From: an uncultured Muribaculaceae bacterium
GTDB taxonomy: Bacteria > Bacteroidota > Bacteroidia > Bacteroidales > Muribaculaceae
NCBI GenBank assembly: GCA_910587235.1
Contig: CAJUKD010000040.1
Span: 1 to 18,276, forward strand
Direction: 5' to 3'
Length of the DNA stretch: 18,276 nt
Every line of letters starts with the position of its first letter. Positions within the stretch are counted from its first letter, which is position 1. A model generated the notes under the pieces. The model was not told the origin of the DNA. It saw only the letters and a list, made by a program, of their open reading frames with translations, and did no database searches. The position numbers were made by a program, and so were the translations under genes. Below are positions 6,816-15,800 of this stretch, piece by piece.

Positions 6816-7631
6816 ATGAAAAAGATTCTGACAACAATTCTGGCCATTGCCGCCATTGCAAACGCAGCTTTCGCTTTCAAGGTCGACACAATCAGCGTAA
6901 ACACCACACTGCTTGAGCGCCCGATGGACGCACTCGTCGTTATCCCCGATGCTGCGGCGGCCGACAGTTCATACCGTTTCCCTGTCCTGTATCTTCTGCA
7001 GGGATATACAGGCAACTACACCGAATGGGTGCGCAAATCTCCCGATCTGGGACGCCTCGCCGACCAGTACCGGATGATTGTAGTCACTCCCGACGGCCGC
7101 GACAGCTGGTACTGGGATTCTCCGCTCAAAGCCGGCATGAAGATGGAAAGCTTCCTTATCGACGAATTCATTCCCTACATAGACGCCAACTACCCCACAC
7201 AGGCCGACCGAAAACACCGCGCAATCAGCGGTCTTAGCATGGGTGGACACGGAGCAATGTTCCTAACCGCACGCCACCCCGAATTATTCGGCCTCGTAGG
7301 CAGCATGAGCGGCGGCCTGGATCTGCGACCTTTCCCTAAGGGCTGGAATCTCACTTCCCATCTTGGGGAACGCGACGAAAATCCCGGACTCTGGGAGTCG
7401 ATGACAGCGGCGTCCTACGTTACAGCGCTTAAAAATGCCGATGTACACATCACCTTTGACTGCGGCACCGACGATGTGTTTACCGAAGTAAACAACGCAT
7501 TCCACAGAACCTTAATCGACGCCGGCGTAGAACACGACTATACCTCGCGACCCGGCGGACACAACTGGGACTACTGGCGCAACTCGCTGCTCTATCACAT
7601 GCTATTCTTCAGCCGGAACTTCGGCAAATAG
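6816..7631 (+). CDS. Secreted alpha/beta-hydrolase, esterase D / CE1-like
   Basis: A 271-residue exported serine esterase. Residues 1-20 form a type I signal peptide (MKKILTTILAIAAIANAAFA), so it acts in the periplasm or outside. The fold follows the esterase D / feruloyl esterase pattern: oxyanion strand PVLYLLQGYTGN, then VVTPDGRDSWYWDS, nucleophile elbow GLSMG with Ser141, acid in DCGTDD (Asp219 or Asp220), and catalytic His249 in GGHNWDYW. All triad positions are present. Likely substrates are acyl or feruloyl esters or S-formylglutathione-like thioesters; the signal peptide favours a polysaccharide-linked ester over a cytosolic detoxification role (inference). Start 6816 is chosen because it gives a clean signal peptide and lies just past the promoter. 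recF begins 6 nt after its stop. Confidence 0.92.
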   Translation: MKKILTTILAIAAIANAAFAFKVDTISVNTTLLERPMDALVVIPDAAAADSSYRFPVLYLLQGYTGNYTEWVRKSPDLGRLADQYRMIVVTPDGRDSWYWDSPLKAGMKMESFLIDEFIPYIDANYPTQADRKHRAISGLSMGGHGAMFLTARHPELFGLVGSMSGGLDLRPFPKGWNLTSHLGERDENPGLWESMTAASYVTALKNADVHITFDCGTDDVFTEVNNAFHRTLIDAGVEHDYTSRPGGHNWDYWRNSLLYHMLFFSRNFGK

Positions 7632-7637
7632 GCCCCG

Positions 7638-8753
7638 ATGACAATCGACGGACTCAGTCTTGCGAGCTTCAAAAATATCGAATCGGCTCAGCTCGCATTT
7701 TCCCCGAAGATCAACTGCTTCCTCGGCCGCAACGGCATGGGAAAAAGCAATCTGCTCGATGCCCTGTATTTCCTGAGCTATACCAAAAGTTTCAGCGGCC
7801 TGACCGACGCCCAGCTTATTCGGCGCGGCGACGGATTCGCAATGCTCCGCGGACAATACAGCCGCAGAGGTCTCGACGAAGAGCTATCCGCAGCCCTGCG
7901 TCCCGGCCGGCGCAAGTCGTTCAGGCGCGGAGGCAAAGAATACAAGCGGCTGAGTGAACATATCGGCGCTTTCCCTCTGGTGCTTCTTTCACCCGCCGAC
8001 ATGGAACTGACCGCAGGCGCCGCCGAAGAGCGCCGCCGTTTCATCGACCAGATAATCTCTCAGGATGACCCCCGCTATCTCGACGCCCTGCAGCGCTACA
8101 GCCAGGGAATAGACCAACGGAACCGCCTGCTGCGCGACGAATGTTCCGACCGCGGACTATTCGACGCCGTAGAAACCCAACTTGACATATACGGCACCTA
8201 CCTCACATCGCGCCGGCGCGTCTACATTGACCTCTTGCGTCCTATCTTCGAAAAATACTATTCCGGAATCGGTGGCGAAAAAGAATGTATCGGAATAGGA
8301 TATGTGTCGCAACTCGAAGCCTCAGGCGCGGCATCCCTGTCGGAACTCTTCGAACGCAACCGCCGCCGCGACGCAATACTGCATCACAGTTCATCCGGCC
8401 CGCACCGCGACGACATTGAAATGACCCTTGACGGAATGCCGGTCAGGCGCTGTGCCTCACAGGGGCAGACCAAGACATTCACGTCGGCACTGCGTTTCGC
8501 CCAGTACGAACTTCTGAAAGAATCGCTCGGAATAAGCCCTCTGCTGCTGCTCGACGACATATTCGACAAGCTCGACGCCGAACGTGTGCAAAACATAATG
8601 TCGCTCGTTGCCTCTTCCGGTGTATTCGGGCAAATATTCATCACCGACACCAACCGCAAGCATCTCGACGAAATCCTGCGCGGCCTTCCCGCAGGCAGTT
8701 CCGACGCATACCGTATCTGGGATGTCGACGGAGGTGCATTCAAGGCCATCTGA
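7638..8753 (+). CDS. recF: DNA replication and repair protein RecF
   Basis: An SMC-like ATPase that, with RecO and RecR, loads RecA on gapped single-stranded DNA and helps restart stalled forks. At 371 residues it is of normal length. It starts LSLASFKNIESAQL, the typical RecF N-terminal beta hairpin, then Walker A GRNGMGKSN (30-38), the ABC signature region SGPHRDD (253-259), Walker B LLLLDD (302-307), and a D-loop followed by ITDTN near the end. All ATP-binding elements are intact. It sits between a secreted esterase (6 nt upstream) and a DUF721 gene (7 nt downstream); the recF-DUF721 pairing is common in Bacteroidetes, while the esterase is the unusual partner. It lies far from any dnaA/dnaN genes seen here. 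Confidence 0.97.
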   Translation: MTIDGLSLASFKNIESAQLAFSPKINCFLGRNGMGKSNLLDALYFLSYTKSFSGLTDAQLIRRGDGFAMLRGQYSRRGLDEELSAALRPGRRKSFRRGGKEYKRLSEHIGAFPLVLLSPADMELTAGAAEERRRFIDQIISQDDPRYLDALQRYSQGIDQRNRLLRDECSDRGLFDAVETQLDIYGTYLTSRRRVYIDLLRPIFEKYYSGIGGEKECIGIGYVSQLEASGAASLSELFERNRRRDAILHHSSSGPHRDDIEMTLDGMPVRRCASQGQTKTFTSALRFAQYELLKESLGISPLLLLDDIFDKLDAERVQNIMSLVASSGVFGQIFITDTNRKHLDEILRGLPAGSSDAYRIWDVDGGAFKAI

Positions 8754-8760
8754 CAAAACA

Positions 8761-9054
8761 ATGAAACGGAGCGAGGCAAAGTCCGTAGGACAGATAATAG
8801 ATGAAATGATCGCCGCGACAGGCAACACCGTCACCTACGACCGGCAACGCGTCTGCTATCTGTGGTCGGAAGTCGTCGGCCCGGCGATTAACCGCTATAC
8901 TTCGCGACGATACATAGACGAGCGCGGAGTGATGCACGTGCACATCGACTCGGCGGCACTGAAAAACGAATTATCCTACCTGCGCGACACCCTTGTGCGG
9001 CAACTAAATGAAGTCGCAGGGAAAGAGGTCATAAACGCTATAATAATACACTGA
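8761..9054 (+). CDS. DUF721 (DciA-like) small protein
   Basis: A 97-residue basic protein of the DUF721 family. The body matches the family pattern: an N-terminal helix SVGQIIDEMI, then VCYLWSEVVGPAINRYTSRRYID, then the beta-strand GVMHVHIDSAALKNELSYLR and an ending LNEVAGKEVINAIIIH. DciA, the studied member, helps load or operate the replicative helicase in bacteria that lack DnaC; this short form keeps only the KH-like core, so the role here is inferred from family and from its place after recF. Start 8761 is the ATG 7 nt after the recF stop; a longer frame overlaps the end of recF and is not needed. Confidence 0.9.
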   Translation: MKRSEAKSVGQIIDEMIAATGNTVTYDRQRVCYLWSEVVGPAINRYTSRRYIDERGVMHVHIDSAALKNELSYLRDTLVRQLNEVAGKEVINAIIIH

Positions 9055-9056
9055 CA

Positions 9057-9509
9057 ATGAGCAAGAATCCACGCACACCCGAAGTTGAATTCGAATTCCG
9101 CCACCGCCAGCCGGTGCAGATACGTTTCAACGACATAGACATATTCGGCCATCTCAACAACTCGGTCTATCTGCAGTTCATGGATCTGGGAAAGGCGGAG
9201 TATTTCCGCAATCTGCTCCCGGACGGACGCTTCGACCCTATGGAGGTAGGACTTGTCGTGGCTAACATAAACTGCGATTTTTACTCCCCCACAAAAATGG
9301 AAGAGCAGCTCGAAGTGCTGACAGCCGTAAGTTCCATATCCAATAAATCGCTTATACTCGAACAGCGTGTAGTCAACTCTGCAAGCGGCGACGTAAAATG
9401 CCGTGCCCTCTCAGTCATGGTAAGCTTCGACCCGCGCACCGGAGCCTCCGAAGCAATCAGCGAAGAGTGGCGTAAACGCATAGCCGGATTCGAGCAGCGG
9501 GAAATATGA
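9057..9509 (+). CDS. Acyl-CoA thioesterase, 4HBT / YbgC-FadM-like hotdog fold
   Basis: A 150-residue cytosolic thioesterase that hydrolyses acyl-CoA or acyl-ACP. The N-terminal signature RFNDIDIFGHLNNSVYLQ matches the 4-hydroxybenzoyl-CoA thioesterase family; by position Asp28 corresponds to the catalytic aspartate of that family and GHLNN to the start of the central hotdog helix. The rest (VGLVVANINCDFYSPTKMEEQLEV, SLILEQRVVN, CRALSVMVSFD) follows the hotdog strands. It starts 2 nt after the DUF721 stop, as last gene of the esterase-recF operon. It ends 44 nt before the convergent glycosylase gene, with no clear terminator in the gap. The exact acyl substrate is not evident. Confidence 0.93.
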   Translation: MSKNPRTPEVEFEFRHRQPVQIRFNDIDIFGHLNNSVYLQFMDLGKAEYFRNLLPDGRFDPMEVGLVVANINCDFYSPTKMEEQLEVLTAVSSISNKSLILEQRVVNSASGDVKCRALSVMVSFDPRTGASEAISEEWRKRIAGFEQREI

Positions 9510-9553
9510 GCATATAAGTCCGGAATCTACCATCCGAACAATAACCGGAGCCA

Positions 9554-10147
9554 TCAAAGCACGCCGGCCGAACAGAAAAGGCGTTTATAATACTCCGCTT
9601 TCTGCCCCAGGCGCATAGGAAATGCTCGCGAGGTCGAAGGCATGCGCCATATATCAAGATTACGGCCGGCAAAATTTTCGACCTGAACCATCTCGCCCAT
9701 TTTCGGAACCGACGTGCCGCTTATGTCTGCAATGACCGAAGCGGCTTTCTCGCCTGTGGTAGCCAATGTATGGCAATCAGGCATCATATCCAGCACATCA
9801 GCCAAGGGAATCGGAGTCAGTATTTCAAGAAACTTGTCCGACGCATTACCTTTAAGGCGCCGCACCTTACGGGCTGTGTCGCCGAGGGCTATACGCCTTT
9901 CCGTCATCAGCTCACGTATGGCGGCCTTGTCGAAACGACGCTCCCCTTTTATATATAAAGCATCCGGATTACCCATAAAGAGCAGTCCGCATATTCTCCA
10001 GAAATCGTTGGTACGGTTCGGATAATAGAAATCCATACTCCACCGGTGGCTTCCCGGCGGAAACGTACCCAGTATCATAATCCTCGCCCCGTCAGGAACA
10101 AAAGGCGGCCATGGATGACTCTCTATCTGCAGATCTTCTGTTGACAT
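9554..10147 (-). CDS. Uracil-DNA glycosylase superfamily protein (MUG/TDG-like)
   Basis: A 197-residue cytosolic protein with the features of the uracil-DNA glycosylase superfamily, which excises uracil or mismatched pyrimidines from DNA. The first motif is RIMILGTFPPGS (about 22-33), corresponding to the G-x-x-P active-site loop, followed by an aromatic stretch DFYYPNRTNDFWR as in base-stacking loops. The second half has ATTGEKAASVI and the late motif MPSTSRAFP, placed like the DNA-intercalation motif of the family. I do not see the classic GQDPY of family 1 enzymes, so it belongs to a diverged group of Bacteroidetes; activity is inferred, not shown. It is a lone - gene between two + operons. 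Confidence 0.8.
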   Translation of the reverse strand: MSTEDLQIESHPWPPFVPDGARIMILGTFPPGSHRWSMDFYYPNRTNDFWRICGLLFMGNPDALYIKGERRFDKAAIRELMTERRIALGDTARKVRRLKGNASDKFLEILTPIPLADVLDMMPDCHTLATTGEKAASVIADISGTSVPKMGEMVQVENFAGRNLDIWRMPSTSRAFPMRLGQKAEYYKRLFCSAGVL

Positions 10148-10176
10148 TTTGAATATTACTTATGGCATTTCCATGA

Positions 10177-10184
10177 CAAAAGTA
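10177..10184 (-). promoter_or_regulatory. Possible -7 box for the glycosylase gene
   Basis: On the - strand TACTTTTG (10184-10177) matches TAnnTTTG, 29 nt upstream of the ATG at 10147. No good TTTG is found 19-21 nt before it (TCGG at 20), so this is a partial promoter match only. Confidence 0.4.
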
Positions 10185-10234
10185 CTAAATATTAGCACAT
10201 CTTTCCGACATTAACATAACTTAACAACTACCGT

Positions 10235-10266
10235 ATTGCGAGGTAGAATCGTATGACTTATTTTTG
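10235..10266 (+). promoter_or_regulatory. Promoter of the M6 protease gene cluster
   Basis: -33 ATTG (10235-10238), 20 nt, -7 TATTTTTG (10259-10266). The predicted transcription start is near 10271, which leaves an untranslated leader of about 155 nt before the preferred ATG at 10427. That is far longer than those of the other operons in this window and contains a perfect inverted repeat. Confidence 0.65.
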
Positions 10267-10324
10267 CAATATTCAAGAGAAATCACCATAAATACTTGCA
10301 AATATTCAGCAAAGACGCAAAAGA

Positions 10325-10339
10325 GTGTCATTTTGACAC
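10325..10339 (+). promoter_or_regulatory. Perfect inverted repeat in the leader of the M6 protease gene
   Basis: GTGTCA-TTT-TGACAC is a perfect 6-bp dyad around a 3-nt centre, about 55 nt past the predicted start of transcription and 88 nt before the ATG. It could be an operator for a dimeric regulator or a short RNA hairpin; it lacks a following T-run, so it is not an intrinsic terminator. Function unproven. Confidence 0.45.
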
Positions 10340-10426
10340 CGCCATATTACTTGACAAGCCAGATCCTGCGAATATTTCAGCTCTCTTGACCCGCATTCCA
10401 GAGCATTACACCTATCATTGAGTCAG

Positions 10427-12808
10427 ATGAACACTATCCGGAATTTTTTCTTATGGCTTACAGCTGCATCTGCTATCTGTGCACCAAGCCATCTTGCGGC
10501 CGTACCTGCTTATCCGGGCAGCCGCCTCGTCACACAACCCGACGGAAGCAAAATCGAACTTCACCTGCTCGGCGACGAGTACGGCCATGTGACTGTCAAC
10601 GCCGACGGTACCCCCGTCGAACCCGACGACAACGGATACTGGCGCCCCTCCGGCAAAAGTACACAGGAAATGCTTTCCATGCGCCGCAATAAAATTTCAA
10701 GGAAACGGCCGACAAAAAAGGTTCCTGCATTTCCACGCACAGGAGAAGTCCGCTCCCTTATAGTGCTGGTCGAATTTCCCGACGTCAGGTTCGTCACTCC
10801 CGATGTACACCGCGAATTTTCGGAGATGCTCAATCTTCCGGGCTTCGACCGCCGCGAACACATAGGCTGCGCCGCCGACTATTTCCGGACACAGTCAATG
10901 GGTCAATTCTCTCCGGCCTTCGATGTCTACGGACCTGTAATGGCCGACAAGGCTGCAACATACTACGGCGAAAACGACGCCAACGGCGACGACTTCCGGG
11001 CCTATGAACTTGTCATTGAACTATGCCGCAAACTCGACAATGAAATCAATTTCGCCGACTACGACCTCGACGGCGACGGGCAAGTCGACAACATTTACTT
11101 TTTCTATGCCGGTTACGGTGAAAATTTCGCCGGAAACAAGGCCGCATGGATATGGCCGCACGCCAACCACATCGATCTTCTCGGAGTACCTGAAGCCGAG
11201 CGTACTTTCGACGGAAAAGTAATCAACAGCTACGGATGCTGTGCCGAACTATATGGCTCCACCGGCAGCGACACATCCGCCATAGGCACTTTCTGCCATG
11301 AATTCGGACATATCCTCGGACTTCCCGACACCTACGACGTGAACTATTCCGTCGACGGCTCAGCCAACCATCCCGACAAATGGGACATCATGGCTTCCGG
11401 TTCATATCTGCCGGAAACACGCAACTGCGGAGCCGTGCCTGCAGGATACACAGCCGTCGAACGCTGGCTACTGGGATGGTCCGAACCGGTCGAGATCGCC
11501 CGGCCGCAGTCTGTCACACTTCCGCCGCTGCATTCATCGGCTCTTTCGGCCCGTATCTCCACATCCGATCCCGACGAATTTTTCATTCTCGAAAACCGCC
11601 AGAAAGCGGCAGGCTCCTACGACAGATACATACCGTCCCACGGCCTGCTGGTGTGGCATGTCGACCGTCGTCCCGACGCAACCATATCGGTCACCATAGG
11701 CGACGAAAGACAGACCATCACATGCGCTCAGGCCTGGGAACTCGAATACAATGCCCTGAATATGAACCCGACGCACCAGTGCCTCGAAATAGAGAAAGCT
11801 TCCGGCAACGACGGCAGCAAATCCACCCTCGACACCCCTTTCCCGGGGCGACAGATGCGCACTCGGTTCACCGACGAAACCGAACCGTCAATGAAATCAT
11901 GGAACGGACAGCCCACAGGAAAACCGGTTACAAACATCCGCGAACTCGACGGCAACATACATTTCGACTTCATGGGCGGTTCAGACCACGAAATAAAGAT
12001 AAAAGCCCTCGCAGCCGACAATATTACAGACAACTCTTTCACAGCCAACTGGGAAGCATCGCCCGACGCAGTCGAAGGATACCGTCTGCGCCTTTATGAG
12101 GCAGAACGCGAAATGCAATACGATGCCATCAGCCTCGACGAAATTTTCACATCCATACCCGAAAACTGGAGCATCGACGGCAGCGGTGAAATCCGTGAAA
12201 GCGCCCTGCATCTCGGCGGCGGTACAAAAGCCTCGACACTGATGTCGCCCGCAGTCGACCTCAGCACAGGCGCCACTCTTACTATCGTCTCACGTCAGGC
12301 TGCGGGAAGCGGTGCGGCATCCGCACTGACAGTCAGCATAGGCGATGAATTCATTTATCAATACGTTCCCACCGACCTTAGTTCCGAATATACAATCGAA
12401 CTTCCGGAACGAGGACAAAACAGTGTCATCTCCTTCAGCACGGAACGACGCAAAACCGTTGCAATCGAACAGATCACTCTTCGGCAGGATATGGAAAGCA
12501 TACGGCTTACGATACTGCCGGCACACACAGCCACCGTCACAACAGCTACATCACACAGCTTCACTGAACTTACGCTGAACAAGACATACGCCTACACTGT
12601 CGAAGCTCTCGGTTATGCAGGCTCGACATCCGATGCGCAGTTTGTCACCACCGGCGGGACATCGGCCATAGAAACAATCGAAAACGAAAGCGAAATCCCC
12701 GCCGAATACTTCACCGTCGACGGACGACATGCCGACGCACAGCACCTGCATCCCGGAATCTACATAGTACGAAAAGGCTCGAAAACCGAAAAAGTACTGA
12801 TTAAATAA
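10427..12808 (+). CDS. Secreted M6-family zinc metalloprotease with C-terminal FN3/jelly-roll region
   Basis: A 793-residue exported protease. A signal peptide (about 1-25) precedes a pro-like segment (YPGSRLVTQPDGSKI...GHVTVNADGTPV). The catalytic domain begins near RSLIVLVEFPDVRF and carries CAADYFRTQSMGQFSP, a Ca-site-like DLDGDGQVDN near 213, and the zinc motif HEFGHILGLPD (291-301), in which two His and the third ligand Asp fit the M6 (immune inhibitor A) pattern; DKWDIMASGSY is a likely Met-turn. Beyond about 525 an FN3-like strand set (SFTANWEAS...EGYRLRLY) appears interrupted by a jelly-roll-like insert of about 120 residues, and resumes near 690. The tail AEYFTVDGR...GIYIVRKGSKTEKVLIK resembles sorting tails of exported Bacteroidales proteins. 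A TTG at 10418 is an alternative start; the ATG is preferred. It heads a cluster of three secreted proteins. Confidence 0.92.
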   Translation: MNTIRNFFLWLTAASAICAPSHLAAVPAYPGSRLVTQPDGSKIELHLLGDEYGHVTVNADGTPVEPDDNGYWRPSGKSTQEMLSMRRNKISRKRPTKKVPAFPRTGEVRSLIVLVEFPDVRFVTPDVHREFSEMLNLPGFDRREHIGCAADYFRTQSMGQFSPAFDVYGPVMADKAATYYGENDANGDDFRAYELVIELCRKLDNEINFADYDLDGDGQVDNIYFFYAGYGENFAGNKAAWIWPHANHIDLLGVPEAERTFDGKVINSYGCCAELYGSTGSDTSAIGTFCHEFGHILGLPDTYDVNYSVDGSANHPDKWDIMASGSYLPETRNCGAVPAGYTAVERWLLGWSEPVEIARPQSVTLPPLHSSALSARISTSDPDEFFILENRQKAAGSYDRYIPSHGLLVWHVDRRPDATISVTIGDERQTITCAQAWELEYNALNMNPTHQCLEIEKASGNDGSKSTLDTPFPGRQMRTRFTDETEPSMKSWNGQPTGKPVTNIRELDGNIHFDFMGGSDHEIKIKALAADNITDNSFTANWEASPDAVEGYRLRLYEAEREMQYDAISLDEIFTSIPENWSIDGSGEIRESALHLGGGTKASTLMSPAVDLSTGATLTIVSRQAAGSGAASALTVSIGDEFIYQYVPTDLSSEYTIELPERGQNSVISFSTERRKTVAIEQITLRQDMESIRLTILPAHTATVTTATSHSFTELTLNKTYAYTVEALGYAGSTSDAQFVTTGGTSAIETIENESEIPAEYFTVDGRHADAQHLHPGIYIVRKGSKTEKVLIK

Positions 12809-12849
12809 TACACTTGTAATAAAACACCCAACAAAATAACATTTCGCTT

Positions 12850-15800
12850 ATGAAAAAACTATTTACCGCAAGCTGTCTGATTCTTGCAGCGGCCGCATCA
12901 AGCCCGCTGCTGTCGGCTCAGACTCCGGAGTTACCTTACGAGATAACTTTCGACGCAACAAACTATACGACCTGGACAATCGCCGACCTCAATGGCGACG
13001 GCGACAACTGGGGTGCGCGGACATGGGCATGGAATTCCAACGAACGTTGTGTGGCATTCAATCTTGTATCGTCGCAGAACGGTGCCGCAAACGACTGGTT
13101 CATCTCTCCCGCCATACAACTCGAAGCCGGCACCCAATATCAGCTTACATATAAATTCTACGGGGGCAGCGGCTCGGCAAAATGGATTCCGGTCGACCTA
13201 AAACTGGTAACCGATCCCTCCGCACCCGACGCAGACGCAACAATCGTGGCAAGCTATTCCGGTGGTTCAACAAATAAAAACGATGCACCCGAAAGCGCTA
13301 CATTCACAGCGCCAGCTGACGGAACGTTCCATATAGGCGCACACATGACAGCCACATACACGCCTTATACCTCCGGCGGACCCGCCGAAATGTCGGGGCG
13401 TTTATTCTTCAAGTCATTCTCCATAACTCCTCTGCAGAAAGCCACAGCACCCGCAGCGGTCAAATCGCTGACAGTGATTCCCGGGACCGACGGTGCCGAA
13501 ACAGCTACCATCAACTTCACTGCACCGGATACCGACTCCGACGGCAATGCCCTGAGCGGCACTGTAAAAATCAACCTGTACCGTGAAGATGAAACGACAC
13601 CCTTCTTCACCTCTGCCGAACTACAAGCAGGCGCATCATCCTACACTACCGACAGCGAAGCGTACGCCGGCGAAACATGGTATGTAGCCAAAGCCGAAAA
13701 CGCATCAGGAGAAGGACCCGAAACACGTGCCGACGCATGGATAGGCGTCGATGTTCCTGTTGCCGTAAGCGGACTTTCCGTAGGCCGCGACAACGATGGC
13801 AAGGTAAAACTATCGTGGACAGCTCCTTCGGCAGCGCTCCACAACGGATATATAGACTACAGCACCCTTCAGTACCGGATCACACGCATACTCAACGGCC
13901 AGATGAAAAGTATAGGCACTGTAAGCGCCACAAGCTTCACTGACAGCGAACTGGCCGACAACGAGCAGGTAAACGTAGCCTATCAGGTAATAGCCAGCAG
14001 CAGCGCAGGCATGGGTGCGAGCACACAGAGCGCATACTTCAACCACGGGCCTCAGCTATCACTGCCTTTCGCCGAATCTTTCGCCACATGTGCCTACGCC
14101 ACTGCTCCCTGGCGCCAGGAAGTAGTGAAAAATTTCGACGACGCCAACTATCAGCCAGAATGGACGCTGATTGAACGCGCTACTGTGGCCGACAACGTAA
14201 CCGATGATAACCCGGAAGGGACTGAAGTGATAATAGCGTCACAGGACACCGACCGCGGTTTCCTCCGCTTCAACTCCAACGCCGTGGGCAAATCGAAAGA
14301 AGCCGCACAAGGCCGCCTCGTATTTCCCTCTATCGATTTCAGTACAATCCGAAATCCGGTGCTGACATTCTACATGTTCCGTGAAACATATTATACCACC
14401 AATCCTGCCACAAACGGCGGCTATCGCGACGATTTCCTGACTGTTGAAGCAAGCGCCGACAACGGGACATTCACCGCCGTATCACCTGAATTCCACCGCT
14501 ACGGCAACAACAACGACTGGGTACTCTGCGAAGTTCCCCTCTACGCCATGGCCGGATGCAGCCGCGTACAGGTAGCATTCACCGGCAACGGTTTCGGCGG
14601 AGGCCCGATGTATATCGACAATGTACGTATCATCGAACGCGCGGCTTTCGACCTTCAGGCAGTAAGCCTCTCGGGTCCCGCACGCGTACGCATAGGTGAA
14701 CACGGAGCATTCGTGCTGTCCGTCAAGAACGCAGGCGGCGCCGAAACTGCCGATTACAACATCGAATTATATAAGGACGGAACAAAGGTGCTCACCGAAA
14801 ACGGAATGTCAGTGAAACCCGGACAGACCGTATCTATCAGCTTCGACTATGTTCCGGAAGCCGGCGAAGAAGGACAGAAGTCCGTATTCACCGCCAAAGT
14901 AGCTTTCGACAAAGATCTGGATATGAGCAACAACGAGTCGAACAGTGTGGAAAGCGACATCACTGCAGCCCTGCTACCCGCCGTTACCGGCCTGAAAGCC
15001 GTCAACAACGAAGGCATAGTAGAACTCAACTGGGGCAAGGCTGACTATCTGCCTGCTGCAACTCTCGTCGAACAGGACGGATTCGAAAGCTACGAGCCAT
15101 TCGTTATTGACACATTCGGAGATTTCACATGCTATGACCTCGACAAACGCGTTACATTCGGAATAGGTGCCGCCGCCGGTGTCACATATCCCAACTCCGG
15201 TGAAAAAATGGCCTTCCAGGTATTCGCACCCGCCCTTACCAATATCGACGAAAGCGAACTAAGACTGTGGGCACCTCACGACGGCTCCAACATGCTCGTC
15301 GCACCTCAGGCCTCAGCTGCCGGCGACGTGACATCGTCCAACGACTGGCTCGTATTCCCGCGACTCAGCGGCAACGCACATGTAATAAAACTCTTCGCCC
15401 GCTCTTTAAGCGACACATACTCCGAATTCGTTCAAGGCTTTTACGCCACCACTGCCAACCCGACCGATCCTGACGACTTCATGCCTTGCCCCGACGGCGG
15501 CGACATCAGCTATGCCGTTCCTGTGGCATGGACAGAGCTTAGCTACAGCGTTCCGGCTAGCGCAAAATTCTTTGCCCTGCGCCACGTATCGGCCGACGGA
15601 TATGCCCTTATGGTCGACGACGTTACATACCAGCGGTCCATACCCGACGCCACAGCAATCGGCCTCAGCGGCTATAACATATATTGCAACGGCACTAAAG
15701 TCAACGACGCGCCTGTCGACGCATCCACCCGCAGCTTTACCCATCGCCCATCAACGGCTGGAGAACAGAGCTACACCGTCACAGCCGTATATCCCGACGG

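Noticed and set aside
9510..9553. Terminator between the thioesterase and glycosylase genes
   Set aside because: Only a 5-bp TCCGG/CCGGA pairing with a long loop and no T-run on either strand.
11380..12099. A 239-codon + frame inside the M6 protease gene
   Set aside because: Out-of-frame shadow, Arg/His-rich, over a region where the protease frame is continuous.
12809..12849. Separate promoter for the large adhesin-like gene (TACACTTG at 12809-12816)
   Set aside because: One mismatch in the -7 box and no -33 at proper spacing; read-through from the M6 gene is simpler.
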